A stretch of DNA of 64,000 nucleotides from Anaeramoeba flamelloides (taxonomy: Eukaryota > Metamonada > Anaeramoebidae). Where the stretch lies: NCBI GenBank assembly GCA_027625915.1, contig JANTQA010000023.1, positions 22,940,001-23,004,000 of the forward strand, written 5' to 3'. Below the pieces are notes generated by a model. The model did not search any database and was not told where the DNA came from. It saw only the letters and a list, made by a program, of their open reading frames with translations. The translations under genes and the position numbers were made by a program. Positions 13,191 through 26,304 of the stretch are shown here, one piece after another (position 1 is the first letter of the stretch; each line of letters begins with the position of its first letter).

Positions 13191-16100
13191 TTAGTTAGAA
13201 TCAGATTCCGAATTTGAAGTTTCAGAACTAGTTTTATTTTGGTCACTGTTTTCTGATTCTTCCACAGTATTTGGTTCATTTTGGTTATGATCTTCTTCGT
13301 CATCGCAATTATTAATTTCATTTTCAGTTTTTGTTTCATTTCCAGAATCTTTTGTTGTATCATTACTTAATTGGTTTCCATTTTCATGATCATCACCCCC
13401 GGTGTCTTCATCCTCACCCAAAGGATTTAATTGGAGTTCCCTTTCTCCTCCAATTTCAATATTAATTTGGTCTAATTCGATCATCATTTCATAATATTGT
13501 TTGGAATCTAAAAAAGTAGGATAACTGGCAGATAGCATTAAAAAAAAGATTTTCTGTTTTGCTTCTTCAAAGCATGAAGAGTTTGTAAGGCCTTTTTCTG
13601 CTAATTCAATTGTACTGTTTCTGATTGAATGTTCTAGATTGATTTCAAGTCTGGCATTAACTTGGATAAAATTTTTAATTATTTGTTGGCAATATTTTTT
13701 TTTTTTTGATTTTTTATTTGGATTGATTTTTTCAAAACTTGTGACTGCTTGATAAAATAATAGATTTTCAATTGAATAATCCAATTGTAAAAATTTAAAA
13801 AAATATTTTGATTTATTTTTATCCTTGAGAATGTGTGTGAATTTATCTACAGAATTATCATTAAATTCCTTATCATTTTTATTGTGTTTTAAACTATGTT
13901 GTTTTCTTGATAGCCATAGAGGATAGCCCAAAACTATTAAATATTGTATAATAAGTACTAATGAAAAATTCCATTGCCACATCATATATTTTTTGATTGT
14001 AACTTTTGAGAGTTCCAGTATGAATGTCAAAATGCAAGTTAAATAGATCATATATAATTGATTGCGAATTTTGAAATTGTCTTTGATTTTCCAGATTTTA
14101 AATAAGAAATAGGAGAATAAAATAATATGAACCACGGTAACAAAAGAAATTAGTGGTACAAAGGCTTCCCCATATTCACATTTCCCATCTGGCTTTCTTC
14201 TAACTCCATTTTCGAGACGGATCATTAATATGAATAAAAGCATCAATAAAAAATGGAAAAAAATTGCAAAAAACATATATTTGCCAGAGATTTGGATTCT
14301 TTTATTATAGAATTTCTTTTCAACTTTTTGAAATTTGTTGTTAATCTCTTCTTCTTCTTCATCATCTTCGATAATCCCTTCCCAAAAATGTGATTCAGCT
14401 GTAGAATTCAAAATACTGCCTTCGCTTTCTTCCTTAAATCTTGAGGTTGTCTTTCGTTCTTTGCTTGTACTATTGGTGGAATTATTGTTCACATTTTTGA
14501 TAAATCTTTTGATAGATTGTAATTTTTGTCTATTATTGTTATTAGTTATTTTATTTTTTTTTTTGATTTTGAAATTTTATAAACTATAAGATTAGTTTTG
14601 AGATTATTTGTATTTTTTTTTTAATCTTTAGTCTAATAATATTATTCAATTTATGAATTTAAATGTTGATTTTAAAAGGATAATTTATTGATTATATTTT
14701 TTGAAAAACAAAAAATAAACACAATATGGGAATGATCAAAATAATTGTATTGTTAAAATGAAATGTTTATAATTATGAATTAGTAAAACAATACACAATT
14801 TATTTTTTATATTGGGATTATAATATTTTTTTTGACAATTTTCTTGACCTTCTACTTGTTTCTTTCGTGTAATAAAATTTTCTCCAGAAAAGGAATGAAA
14901 AACAATTTTTTTGATTATAGATTTGATACCTAACTGTAAAAATTTTTTGTTTAATTACCCCAATTAAAAATTAAATCAATTCCAAAAATAAATCTAAGAG
15001 GTACTTTAACAAGGTGGAAACTGGTTACAGGATATTATTGTTACGATACCTTTACAATTAATCAAATTGTCTCAAGGCTTTTTAGTCCATTCCCATTTAA
15101 ATGGTGAAAGGATGTACATTGCAATTATTCTTCAATTTTGATCAAAAAATTGAAGAAAAAAATTTGAAATAAATAAATCCAAATTCCTTGCCTAGAAACG
15201 TAAAAATGAAGATAAAAAATAATCAGGTTTTGTTACCTAAAAAAAAATGAAGATCATTTCAAACACTCTCAATTAACAATTGAAAATTAAAAAATAGCAT
15301 TTTTTGTGAGTTTTAAAAATGGGTTGCTTGAATTGTTTCAATGTCTTCAGAAATCAAAACAATTTTTACAAAGGATTGTGAATTTCTTTTGCTGGTATTA
15401 GATATATAACTTGTATAGAATTTCCCTACAAACCATTTAGAGGATATAATATTTGCCCGATTTGATTTTTGAACAGATAAACTAAATTCAAAAAATAGGG
15501 GACCAAATTTCGAGATCTCGTTCTAGAATCATTGAATTTCAATATGATGTTGGGCAGTTGATTAATGATGTAATTTAAATAAAATTTTCTACTTCATAAT
15601 TTACTAACCAAACTTTTGACTGAAAAATTGGAAGAAAATAAAAAAAATTATCAAACAATCAGATGACAATTTGATTTTTTTTTGTTTGTTAGTTTTTTCA
15701 ATCAAATAGTTTCAGATGTCAATTTTTCTTCACTGATTTACATTTAATATTTTTACATGATGAAAAATTTCAATTTAATTCTCAATCAAATTACTCTTAC
15801 AACCGAAAAAAATTCGATAATATCCAGATGTTGTAAAATTTTGGATGATTTTTTTAGCCATATTTTGGTACAAAAAATGAAATAGATTTTGTTCAACGTA
15901 TAAAAATTTTTAAAGAAGACACCTTGTTAGTATTTGTTCTTCTGATGATTATCCATCAACTTCTAGTTTATTGATGATTATTTACAGGGTTCCTCATATA
16001 ATTAGTTTTCCTGAGTATCATTTGAAAAACTGGGCCCTTATTTTTCGAAAGTAGTTTAGAAACCTTCCTTACACTATTACAATCATTTAGTTTATTTTTG

Positions 16101-18305
16101 TGTAATAATTTTTTCATTGTTTGAATTATTTCTCAAAAATACAAAGACTAGTTCCAATACTAATTAGATTAGTGTATTGTAGGAGAGGTTTTGTGGAATT
16201 TTGTACATATCCAATCTAATTGAAAATAAAAATACAAAAACAAGTTGCTAGTTTTGCTATTTTAAAAAAATAATTTATAGTTTAGTAGATGTAACTTGAT
16301 CTTTCTTTTTTGGAAAAAGGGGATTTGGTGAAATTTCACTCAACTCCCACTAACTTTACCGATCTTTTATCCAATTTGTCTCCAGTTTGAAAATAACAAA
16401 TGTTTATTTGTGGGGAAAATTTTCAAACTTCTCCATTTTAACTGAACCAGAAAATAACAAAAAATAATATCAAAAATTAAAAATTTCCTTCCATTTGAAA
16501 CTTACTTTGATGAAATCAATAAACCCTCTTAACTTAAATCCCATACCAAAAATAAATATTAGGAACTTCTCAGCAAGGTCTTAAGTTTTTCACTTTGACT
16601 TAAGAAAAGTTTTTCTCAAAAAGCTCTTTTTTCCCCAACCTTCTTTTTCATTTTTAAGAGACAAGGGAATCACAGAAATCACAGAAATCACAGATGAGAA
16701 AAGATAAAATTAGAAATAATATGTCATTTTTTCCTTCTTCCATCTTTATGAAGAAATATTTGTGATTATCAACAGGAAAATCAATGAAAAATTTGAAATA
16801 TTTCAAATCGTAAAAATATTGGTTTATATCTGTCCCTTTTATTCCAAAAAGGACAATATTCGCTGTATTGTCCTTTTTACCTCATTTTTTATAAAAAAAT
16901 TAATAAATTGAGTAATTGTCTTTAAAATGACACTCTATGGTTGATAAGTAAGTTATCTCCTTTTTATTTTTCAATATTTTCCCTTTTACAAAATAAAAAA
17001 TTATAAATATTAGCCATATTTTCCCTCGTCTTCGACTCTGTGAAAATATGTGCTGTATTGTTCCTTGGCCTTTAGCCTTCGAAACAATACATAAATATTT
17101 AAATTTTTTCTTTTGTAAAAGGGAAAATATTGAAAAATAAAAAGGAGATAACCCACACGAATTTCCAACCCCAAAACCAGGATTAAAAGACAACAAACAT
17201 TCAAATTGTAATCCCAAACCAAATCATTAACTTTATAATTCCAATTTAGTAATTTTAATAAAGTCAGTTCCACCTTTAAGGCACAAACTTTCAAAAAAAT
17301 TTCAGGAACAAAAAAAATTCAAATAAAGGAAAAAAATTCAAATTCTGGAAAAATAATTGTGGAAAAAAAAAATTCCAAAAAATTTACTTTAATTTGAAAT
17401 TTTTCTGTGTGTCTTAAATTTCTTTGAAAGTTTGTGTCCTAAAAGTGGAACTGACTGTAAGTACCTTTTTAGACTTTGGTTGAAGACTCTAATTGGAAAT
17501 TATACTCTCCCATTTTTTGAGATCTGTCCAAATAATTCAATTTTGAATTTTTATTTTGGGTTGCAAAACAAAAAAAGGTCAAATAATATCAAAAATTTAA
17601 TTTAAATTAGAATCAAAGAATCTTTGAGGTAAGAATATAAAATGCACAAAACAATACTAAACAAACGATATAAAACAACTTTCATCCAAAAATTTGCCCA
17701 ATAAAACAGTTGATATTAGAAAAAAAAAAAAGAAAAACAATAAGTTAAAGGTTTGAAAAAAAAGATATTTTACTTGTTCATTAGATATATAAAGTTTATT
17801 CTCCAGGCTTGTAAAATGTAAGTCCACACATTAAAAGTTTCATGTAAAAAACCAATAAATATTCCGGCATAACAGTTATTGATAAATGTTTCCGAATCTA
17901 AAAATCCCAAGTTTATGAAGAAAACTGAACTTGCACAAGTAAAGATTGTAGTCAGTGTTTTGGATCGGACCTTTATAAGAAATTTAGTGTTTAAGTGTAT
18001 GAGTAGAAACACAAGAAGGTTAGTTGTTTTTTTATTTATTTATTGATTGATAAAAGAGTAAAAAATTATATTTTAAGAACCAAAGCGGAAGGCGAAAACC
18101 ACAAATAACAATCAATGGATAAATTGTATATTGTAATTATTTTGATCTTAAAACTACCCAAAAATTATCCAGTCAAATAAAGAAAAAAGTTTAATACATT
18201 AATAGGAGAAACATTTCGTCGTTTCATAAAAAAATAAAATAATATTAATTCAAAGCATAATGCCATAGCAGCGAAAATAAAAAAAGCAATTCTTTCTGTT
18301 TCCAT
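13191..18305 (-). CDS. Seven-transmembrane receptor with C-terminal RGS domain (paralogue B), three exons
   Basis: Tandem paralogue of the receptor at 435-5757, in the same orientation about 12.6 kb away. Exons: 18305-18198 (ATG, 36 codons), 17970-17774 (197 nt, the same length as in paralogue A) and 14529-13191 (TAA stop), about 547 residues. Donors are GTATTA and GTAAAA; acceptors are TATAAAG and AATAG. Seven hydrophobic segments and an RGS domain match paralogue A, including the shared KRRNVS, VRSK, LQSIKRFIK and ENLLFY motifs and the two extracellular cysteines (69 and 219). The first exon, the acidic loop and the tail have diverged most; the RGS core and the segment before TM4 least. Role as for paralogue A: ligand sensing coupled to G-alpha GTPase activation, inferred from family. 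Confidence 0.85.
16952..17152. repeat. Perfect 42-bp inverted repeat (200-bp hairpin)
   Basis: Bases 16952-16993, starting gttatctcctttttattttt, are the exact reverse complement of 17111-17152. The centre of about 117 bp is less AT-rich than its surroundings. The perfect arms suggest a young element or a selected structure. It lies inside the intron of receptor B. Confidence 0.8.
17259..17459. mobile_element. Palindromic TA-flanked MITE, copy 2
   Basis: Same family as the copy at 11852. The left end is TAAAGTCAGTTCCACC; the right end is GTGGAACTGACTGTA. The arms carry more changes than the 44252 copy. It is inserted in the last intron of receptor B. Confidence 0.7.
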
Positions 18306-21050
18306 GACCCTGTTTTTGTTTAGTTATGAAAAATAGAAAAATTCTGTAAAAAAGTATGATTAAAAAAAAATGTTTAATAGAGAATTTAATTTTTTCAAAG
18401 TTTACAAGAATTGATTTTCATCTTATTTAATACCGATCAATTTATGGATTTTAATAATTTCGAGTGACATCGAATTGGCACATTGTGTATGGTTTAAGAA
18501 TGTAGAACACACAATAAATTAACTTGACAATTACTTTTCAAAAAAATCAAACAAAACAAAATGAATAGTTATTATTCTATCAAATAAAATAGATTTTTAT
18601 TCACAAAATCCAAGACTAAACTGCAATCCTCAAAGAAATGATGAGATTTTTATTATATACCAAAACAAGTAATGAAATATTTATTCCTTTTTTTTCTTTT
18701 GACAAACCTTCTTCAAAAGGTTAGTGTTAAATATTTTTCAGAATGAATTAGGGTTACCTTCAAATTCTGATTTATGTATTATGATGTTGGAAAAATTTTT
18801 TTATTTTGAGTTTTTGCAAAAATGAAAAAAAAATTTTCAAAATTAATTTTAATAAATACACCAAAAAATCATTCAACGACTGGATCCTTAACGATTAGAA
18901 AAAATTTGATCATTTCTTTCTTCTCCAATTTTTACTAGATTTCTTGCTAATTTAAAATTCTTTAGATTTTGAGATTTTTCTTTTTCAAATTTTAAGATTT
19001 TCAACAAGGAACTGTTGAACATTAAATATTTCGTTATTTGAGATTATTTCTCAATTTATTTATTTTTGGAATTAGTGATTTGATATTCCTGTTTTTTTTG
19101 TTAGAAAATATTTTGATAAGTTTAATTTTTTGTTCTTGGTTGTTGATGCATAAGAATCCCCGAGCTTTCTTAAAATTGAAATTATTTTCAAAAAATTTTT
19201 ATAAGTTACTAAAATCTCGCTTATTATCAAGAAATTTTACCGAATTCGGAAAAAAAAAAAATAATAATTTTTAAAAAGAATTTTCTCAATTGCTCAGACA
19301 ACTAATGGTTCACTATCAGGCTATTTACTGAAAAGTCAATGATCAAATTTATTTTTAGTTTTGAAAAAATGTAAAAAAAGTTATTGTAAAAATTTCTTTT
19401 CTTTTTTATTTTCTAACATTTGAGAAATTTTGAATTTCCCTTTTTAGTGTTGTAATATTTCATGGTTTCTCTAAGTTTTGATGTTTTGTATTGTATTTAT
19501 TCTTGACAGCTATAGTGAAATTTTGATGTATTATTATTTCAATTAACAGAGCTTTTTGTTTTTCATTCTGGTAATTCTTATATCATAAGCTTTTTTTGAA
19601 AAGTCAAAACTGTCAAATTTTTTGAAAAATACATTAGGAATAGGATTTTTAAAATCGTCTTAAAATAAGTTCAAAAACCATCAAAAATTTTCAAACACTT
19701 TTAGAAGATCTCTTTAGAGCATTGGGATTTGTTATTTTGGATCGTCTTGTTTTGAAAAATCAAATAAACTAAAAATCTTTACTTTTTAATAACCTTTTTT
19801 GAAAGCCAAAATGATAAAAACATTTAATTGTTTATTTTTTCTCTTTTCAATTTAGAAAAATATGGTTCACTACGAATTCTTAATTCATTAAAAATTGTTC
19901 TTAATTGTAGACAAATAGCTCTTATTTAAATAAATTTTGATCATAAATTACAATTTATTTTTTGGGTAACCTTCTTGGCAAAAAAAGAGGAAAATGAAGG
20001 GTATATTAAAAACAAAGTACTTTGTCAAATTCCTGTTAGAAAATATTTTTCCATAAGTTAATAGTTTTTTTCTATTTTTAAAATAATCAAACGAGTCTAA
20101 GGAGTAGTGTTTAGAAATGGAACTCTTTCTCTTTCAATTTTAAGAAATCTAATTAAACAAGTTTTTTATCGTTAAATCTTTTTTCTTCAGAATTTTTTAA
20201 TATAAGGAAAAGCCTCATTTACTTTGTGAACTCATTTTGAAATTAAGAATGTCAAAATGAAATTAATTTATATCCATTTATATTTTTTAAAACCCTTCAG
20301 AGTTTATTCAGCTCTTATTGGCTGTCAAGGTATTGTTAAATCTTTTCCAGTTATTTTTCAATTCTTTGATGAAAATTGTGCAAGGATGAACACGATTTTT
20401 CAAATTAAATTTTGAAGTGATTGGAAAGTTACTATTCAGGTAAAAAATTAAAACAGGAAAAAATAGTATCAAAATCTTTTTTAATTGAGAACCTTAATAG
20501 AACCTGAAAACAAAAAGTAAAATCAATGAAAAGAAGTAACCAATTAGCTTTTAAGAATAATTCATTAAATTATTTTCAATCAAACCAACAAACATGCTTT
20601 AAAACCACTTGACTATTGAAATTACTAGTCTGGTTTTGAGGATCTCAAAAATAGCTAATTTTTTTTTCAACAAATTTTTAAGCATCAATCAAAAAAATAC
20701 CTTTCTCAAAAAGATAGTATGACAAAAACTGTAGGTGTTTTTAGTAATTCGTTTTATCTTTAGTTATTTATTTTTTCTTTTATTAATTGATCTTACTTTT
20801 GATTTTCAGATTAGTTAATGTTTACTGTTGCAGAAAAAAATTGTGACAGGTAAAAAAAGTGAATTTTTTTCCTATTTAGAATTCAAATAACAGCAAACAA
20901 AATTCCCAATATTTGAACAGTAATACCAACTTAATTATTGAATAACAAGAAAATTCTCAAACTTTCCATACCAAATAAGGTTTTTGGTTACTTATTTCCA
21001 ATCAATTCTTGTGAAAAGAAATAAATCTACCATTGTGAAAACAAATTGTG

Positions 21051-21533
21051 TACAGTGTTCAAAATAATGCCTGGACAAAGACTTTAATCTGTATTTCAAA
21101 ATATTAGCCTTGCTTTTTTTTATTCTTGTACCAAGGCAACATCCAATCTACTATCAAATAGTATACCTAAGGTAAAATCAACTTTGAAAGTAAAGGTCTG
21201 GTTATTTTGGGTAAAATTTAAAATATTCATGTAATTAGTTGAAAATTTTCCATAATCTTCTCAATTTTTTTGAAATTTTTTGTTTTTTTTATTAAAAACT
21301 TCTGTTAAAAAACTTACTCTATTTTTGGAGATAAATTTTGCAAGTTGATCCTTCATTTTTAGAATTTCTTTTTAAATAATAGATTTTTAAGAAACCAATA
21401 CCATATTTTGTTAGGGTTTGTTATTGGTTTCTTTGATTGGTGAATGTATAGGTCTTCTATAACAAAAATACACGCTTTTTATTTTTGGAACTAGGTATTA
21501 AATTTTTTTGCATGCTTTATTTTGACTACTGCA
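21051..21533. mobile_element. 482-bp TA-flanked element, copy 1
   Basis: It matches the reverse complement of 47821-48302 over its full length. The ends read TACAGTGTTCAAAATAAT and TTATTTTGACTACTG, imperfect inverted repeats beginning with TACAGT/TACTGT as in many Tc1/mariner-type elements. No transposase frame is readable. A third diverged copy is at about 26305-26690. Confidence 0.65.
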
Positions 21534-22254
21534 ATTAAAAAAATTTATGTCAGCCAAAAATATGTTTTCGTTAAAAATAGTAAATTTGAGCAAAATTATT
21601 TTTGACCAAAGTAAAATTTGATGAACAAATCTTACACTCAAGAAAAACCTTGGTCATTCTCAATTATAAAATTGAAAAAAAATATTATTTTGTTGCATTT
21701 TAACCCTTTGGAATTATATGTGACTGATAAAAATACACAAATTGAATTTAAATTGTAAACTTATTAATAATAAGAGAACTATTTCTGGAGAGATAATCAA
21801 ATCTATAATTCAATAAGATATTAGGTATTGTTAAATAACATAAATTTATCAAGGTTAGTCTTAAATATCCTTTGAAACCAAATTGAATCAAATAATCTTC
21901 CAAAAAAGATATTTTTTCAAAAGAGATTGATTTTCCACTCATGTTTTACAACCAAAACTTCAAACTACCAAAAGATCAAGATTTTGGAAACCTTTTAAAT
22001 TCTTAAAATCCAAACAGAATAAACCTTAATATCAAACGATTATCCATTTTTGGTCTTCCCAAAAAATCACTAACTTGATCTTGGAATATAATTTATTAAA
22101 AAAAAATAAAAGATTGTTTTTTTTTTATTGTTTAAGGGAGAAGTTTTTAATTCCTCTTGTTTACCTTTAGGGTTTTCTCTTTTTTTGGAAATAAAAATAA
22201 AATTTAAATAAATTTTCGGTTTATTACCCAACTTAAAAAAATCTTTGGCACTTT

Positions 22255-22330
22255 CGTTAGGTTTTTTTTAATTTGAGAAATACACAGAAATTTTTTTTTA
22301 ATTTTGTTTATTTCTCAAATTAAAAAAAAC
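22255..22330. repeat. Short palindrome around aatttgagaaata
   Basis: gttttttttaatttgagaaa is followed about 40 bp later by its reverse complement, tttctcaaattaaaaaaaac. Related, less perfect palindromes occur near 23255-23320 and 45128-45202. This is a small unnamed hairpin family. Confidence 0.5.
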
Positions 22331-22479
22331 TATGTATTACCAATTTCAGAAATTTTTATTTAGAAATTTTTAAAAAATGTAATGGTTTTAGTAAAGTGTG
22401 CAATTAAAATTCAATTTTTGTATTTTTTTCATTCGAAAGACTTTTAAAAGATTTAAAGTGCATCTAAATATTTTTTTTT

Positions 22480-22670
22480 TTTTTTTTTTATTCTTGAAGA
22501 AGTTCAAATTACACTCTAGTTACCCTTCGACTTAAATCCCCTTCTAGAAATTTAAACGTAAAATTATAGATTTCACGATTATTAATTAATACAAATAATT
22601 TCAAACTATCACAGTTTAAAATAAATTCATTAAGATTTATTTCTTTTGATTTATTATTGAAAAAAATAAT
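22480..22670. repeat. Direct repeat of about 180 bp (second copy at 49925-50105)
   Basis: Shared blocks are tgaagaagt, agaaattta, cacgattattaattaat, aataatttcaaact and aaatttatttctttt, in the same order and orientation. The second copy lies just upstream of the last exon of the C2-TPR gene. Function unknown. Confidence 0.55.
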
Positions 22671-23037
22671 TGATTTTTTTTCCTAAGAAGAACATACCCA
22701 TGATATATGATTAATATTTTCTATTATTTCCATCTGTTTGTATTTTAAATATAAATGAAAATATTTATTTGAATTTTTATTTCTTAAATAATAATATATA
22801 TTCAGACAATTAGTAAATGTCCTGAATTTTTGGATTCTTGAGCTTGATGGATAACTTAAATATTTTTGAGTTTTAAATAAATAGCTTTGATATTTTATTA
22901 TTGTGTGATATTTTTTGGAGTATCTTAAAGTACCTTCAAGTGTTGTAGAGTACCAAGCTTACCCAGAATTCAAAAGAATTGAGAAAAACTCTTATTTTAC
23001 TAAATTCTTTTAAATCACGAACAAGCTCATGGCAGAT

Positions 23038-23205
23038 TTCTTGAGGTTTTCTGTTTTTGTTGTTAGGTGTTCGAGGTTTTTTTTGAGGTTTTCAATTTTA
23101 TTTGTGAAGTTTTATATGTTTTTTTGGGGGTTTATATTTTATTTGTACATTTTTCTAGGTTTTTTTGAGGTTTTCTGTTTTATTAGTGAAGTGTTCTAGG
23201 TTTTT
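23038..23205. repeat. Decayed tandem array with GAGGTTTTCTG core
   Basis: The units aggttttctgttttt, gaggttttcaattttattt and gaggttttctgttttatta recur with ttctaggtttttt spacers, giving irregular 40-80-bp periods. It is clearly repetitive but too diverged for exact unit boundaries. Confidence 0.5.
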
Positions 23206-23634
23206 TTTACTTTTCGAAATAAACAGAAAACTCAAGAAAAACTAACAGTGCTTTTTTTAATTTAAGAAATAAAAAGAAAATTTAATAAATTTTTGGTTTT
23301 TTTTTCGAAAATTAAAAAAAAAATGAAGGTTGTTTTCTAAAATTTAACAAAATATAATAAAATCAAAGATTTTACACAATTCTTTTGAATTTTGTAAAAA
23401 CTAAAGACATTTCCAGCTCTTAGAATTCAGTAATTTGTTAGAAGTAAACACCAATTCAAAATTTTTAACACACCAAAATTCGATTTGTGAAGAAAAAAAA
23501 ACTTATTTAACCACTTCTCGAAGATTTACCAAATTAGAACCATTCACTAATTGAAATGTTAACACCTTTTTATAAAATAAAATACTCACAAAACAATAAA
23601 TAAATAAATTATCAATACAAATAAATCATGGGTG

Positions 23635-23960
23635 TGTTAAAAATTCTGGAGAGAGCAAAAAAAATAAATACATTAGTAAATTTGTTGAAATTCTATTAGG
23701 AATATTGATCGATCAAAGGTTAGATACTACCAACTAATTTTATTTGAGTTCTTCTATTTGGAACAACTTGACTTTAACATAATATAAACCTTATAGAAAA
23801 AGTTTGATCCAACGAAGCAAATTACGTAATTCAAAAAATGCAATGAAAACAAAAAACTAAAAGATGAAAAAATGATTTTCATATTTTACAAAAATCAAAA
23901 TTATCTCCAATTTCAATGAAATTGTATTATTGTGATTGTTTGGAACGTTTTAGCTGTGTG
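23635..23960. repeat. Inverted copy of the 10325-10650 repeat
   Basis: Read on the minus strand, it follows the 10325-10650 sequence from end to end with many substitutions and small indels. Confidence 0.6.
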
Positions 23961-23979
23961 GAAAATTTTTTATTTTAGT

Positions 23980-25290
23980 TTATATCTACAAATTTCTTTT
24001 TTCAATTCAATTAAATCTTTTGAATTACAATTGAATATATTAATTGTTCGTTGATTAAATTTTATTAATTTTTCAAAATAAGGAAGAGATAAATTTTTTA
24101 ATTTGTTTTTGAATTTGAATTTTTTTTAATTAACTGAAATTATCATATTTTCAATTTTAAATTATGTTTTATAAATGGGAATTGGTGTGTTTCTGTTTAT
24201 TTTAATAATTTCTTTAATTGATGAATTAATCCAAGAATTTAACTAATTTAATTTTTTTATTTCACAATTAAAAATTTCTAATCCATATGTTAATTGGCTT
24301 AATATAAAAGATTTAAATAATCTTATTTTTAGGTTATTATTTATAAGTAAATTTTTTTTTAAATAATTTTTTTTGAGCTATTAAAAGTATCGTTTGATTT
24401 TTTTACATTATGAACTTTAATTGAGATCCTTTCGAAATAAATATCTGGTTATTTAATACTTTAAAATCTTTTGATACAATGGTTTTATCTTTATTAGGTT
24501 TTATCCCAAATTCGATAATAATTTCATAAATAGAATTTACTTTTTGATTTAAAGTTTTTATTTCCTTTTTTAATTAAAATTAAAACATCTACAAACATTT
24601 AGGAATGATTTGTTAATGGTACGATTTTGAATAAACGAAAATATGAAAGTAGAGCAAATAAAAGGGGGGCAATAAGTTTACTCTTGGAATATACCAAGTC
24701 CTTTTCCTTAATGATATTTTAATAAATTTTTTTGATAATTTTATTCAAAATAATTTTTTTTATTGTTTTTCTAATAATTTTAAAATTAATTGAATCAAAA
24801 ACAATTGCTATATCAATCATTAAAATATATGTTTTATAATTTATATTTTCATTACAGTGAGTTTCACTTTTAAGGCACAAACTTACAACGAAATTTAAGG
24901 TACAAAAAAATCTCAAATTAAGAAACAAAATTTGGAAATTTAATTTTTACAAATTATTTTACTAGAATTTGAATTTTGTGCTTTAATTTGAGATTTTTAT
25001 AGTGCCTAAAATTTCGTTGAAAGTTTGTGCGATAAAAGTGAAACTGACTTTATACTATTTAATTTTATTAGAAATATTTTTAAAAATTAATACTGCAATT
25101 CAAGTATCATATTTTTTCCGAAATCAAAATTGTAATTTATGAATAAATTCCCAACAAAGTTCAATTAGTTTATATAACATTTTTAAAAATAATCTTAGTA
25201 AACTTTGATTAATTTAAATTGGTCTATAAATAAAACTTCCACTTCATTTCCCTTTTTATGAATAAATAAAATTGTTTTTTTTTAATATAT
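23980..25290 (-). mobile_element. Decayed LINE-type reverse transcriptase fragment
   Basis: Reading the minus strand in several frames gives the reverse transcriptase blocks in correct order. These are a QFxFRKKYDT-like block (about 25140-25100), an IDIAIVFDSINF block (about 24830-24790), a PLLFALLSYFR-like block (about 24690-24650), an FVDVLILI block in place of FVDDL (about 24585-24560), and the late LINE segment with LTYGLEIFNC (about 24300-24260). Frames are broken by stops and shifts, so this is a relic. No ends, poly-A tail or endonuclease domain were recognised. A 200-bp MITE (24853-25052) is inserted between the first two blocks. Confidence 0.65.
24853..25052. mobile_element. Palindromic TA-flanked MITE, copy 3, inside the LINE relic
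   Basis: The left end is TACAGTGAGTTTCACTTTTA; the right end is AAAGTGAAACTGACTTTA. It separates two reverse transcriptase sequence blocks of the LINE relic, so it inserted after the LINE did. Confidence 0.75.
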
Positions 25291-26304
25291 TCAATATTAT
25301 TCAAATAATATTTTTTTTGGAAATTGTAATTTATAGTGACTTTAGTTTTTCCAAAATGTAATATTTGTTCAGAAAACGATAACTTGATTAAAAATTGTGT
25401 TACTAATATTTACTAATTAAAAAACGAAAAAAATTTTTTGACCAACCTAATTTTTTTCCACAATGACTATTTTTAAAATTTTTTTGTTGATTGATTGGAA
25501 AATTTTAGAGTTGTTTTGTATAACTCAATAGTACTGTTAATTTTAAAATAAAAAGATCAAAATTTTCAATCATCTTTCCAAAAAATCACATTCCAAGAAT
25601 TTATAAACCAATCATCAAAATTCCTAATTCGAAAAAGTTAATTAAGAATTGAAACTGATTACAAGAATGAAATATTTGAATTTTTATATTATCGAATAAA
25701 TCCTTCTTTGGAAAACTGAAAGAAAATTTTATCCATTTATTTTGCAACAAATATTAGTCAATTTTTTAACAATTATTGTATAATAGATCTATCAAAGAAA
25801 AAACTCTTAAGAAAAGTTAGATTAAAAAAAAACCCTATTAATGTATTTTACTCAATTTTGTCTTAAATCAGGTATTTTTTTATTTTATTGATTGGTCTTT
25901 TCATTTTCAGGTCTCTATTAACGTTTCCAATTAAAAATAGTGTTAGAATTTTTTTATGTTAAACATTTTTTCCCAAATTGTTATGAAAAAACCACACACT
26001 AATTATAAAATCAATCAAAAAAGAGATTTACTTATAATTTGATTACTCTTCTTCGTTGGGTTAATATGATTAATTTAGTCCGGGTAAAATATCAGATATA
26101 AGTGTTGTATTCGTCTAAAAGTAACACTAACTGGAGTGTTATGATTTGAATTTAATCAAATTATGTTTAATGTATTTTTCATTAAAATAAAACCCACCAA
26201 AAACCGAAACCACCAAAGAAAAACCTAATTAAAAAAAAAAAAAAAAGTACTATGTTAATCAAAATAAAGATCCTTAAAGTATAAAATCCATATTTCTTAA
26301 GCCA

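Larger units (their letters stand above)
14530..17773 (-). other. Giant last intron (3.2 kb) of receptor B
   Basis: It runs from donor GTAAAA (17773) to acceptor AATAG (14530). It contains a perfect 42-bp inverted repeat (16952-17152), a palindromic MITE (17259-17459) and a short tandem of AATCACAGA near 16670-16695. A similar short tandem, on the other strand, is in the intron of paralogue A. Nothing coding is supported. Confidence 0.75.

Noticed and set aside
19038-19274. 78-codon hydrophobic frame
   Set aside because: Phe/Leu-rich reading of T-rich DNA; no flanking gene structure.
24719-24928. Small independent protein of 69 residues
   Set aside because: Its middle is a reverse transcriptase motif continuous with neighbouring broken frames, and its beginning lies inside a MITE.
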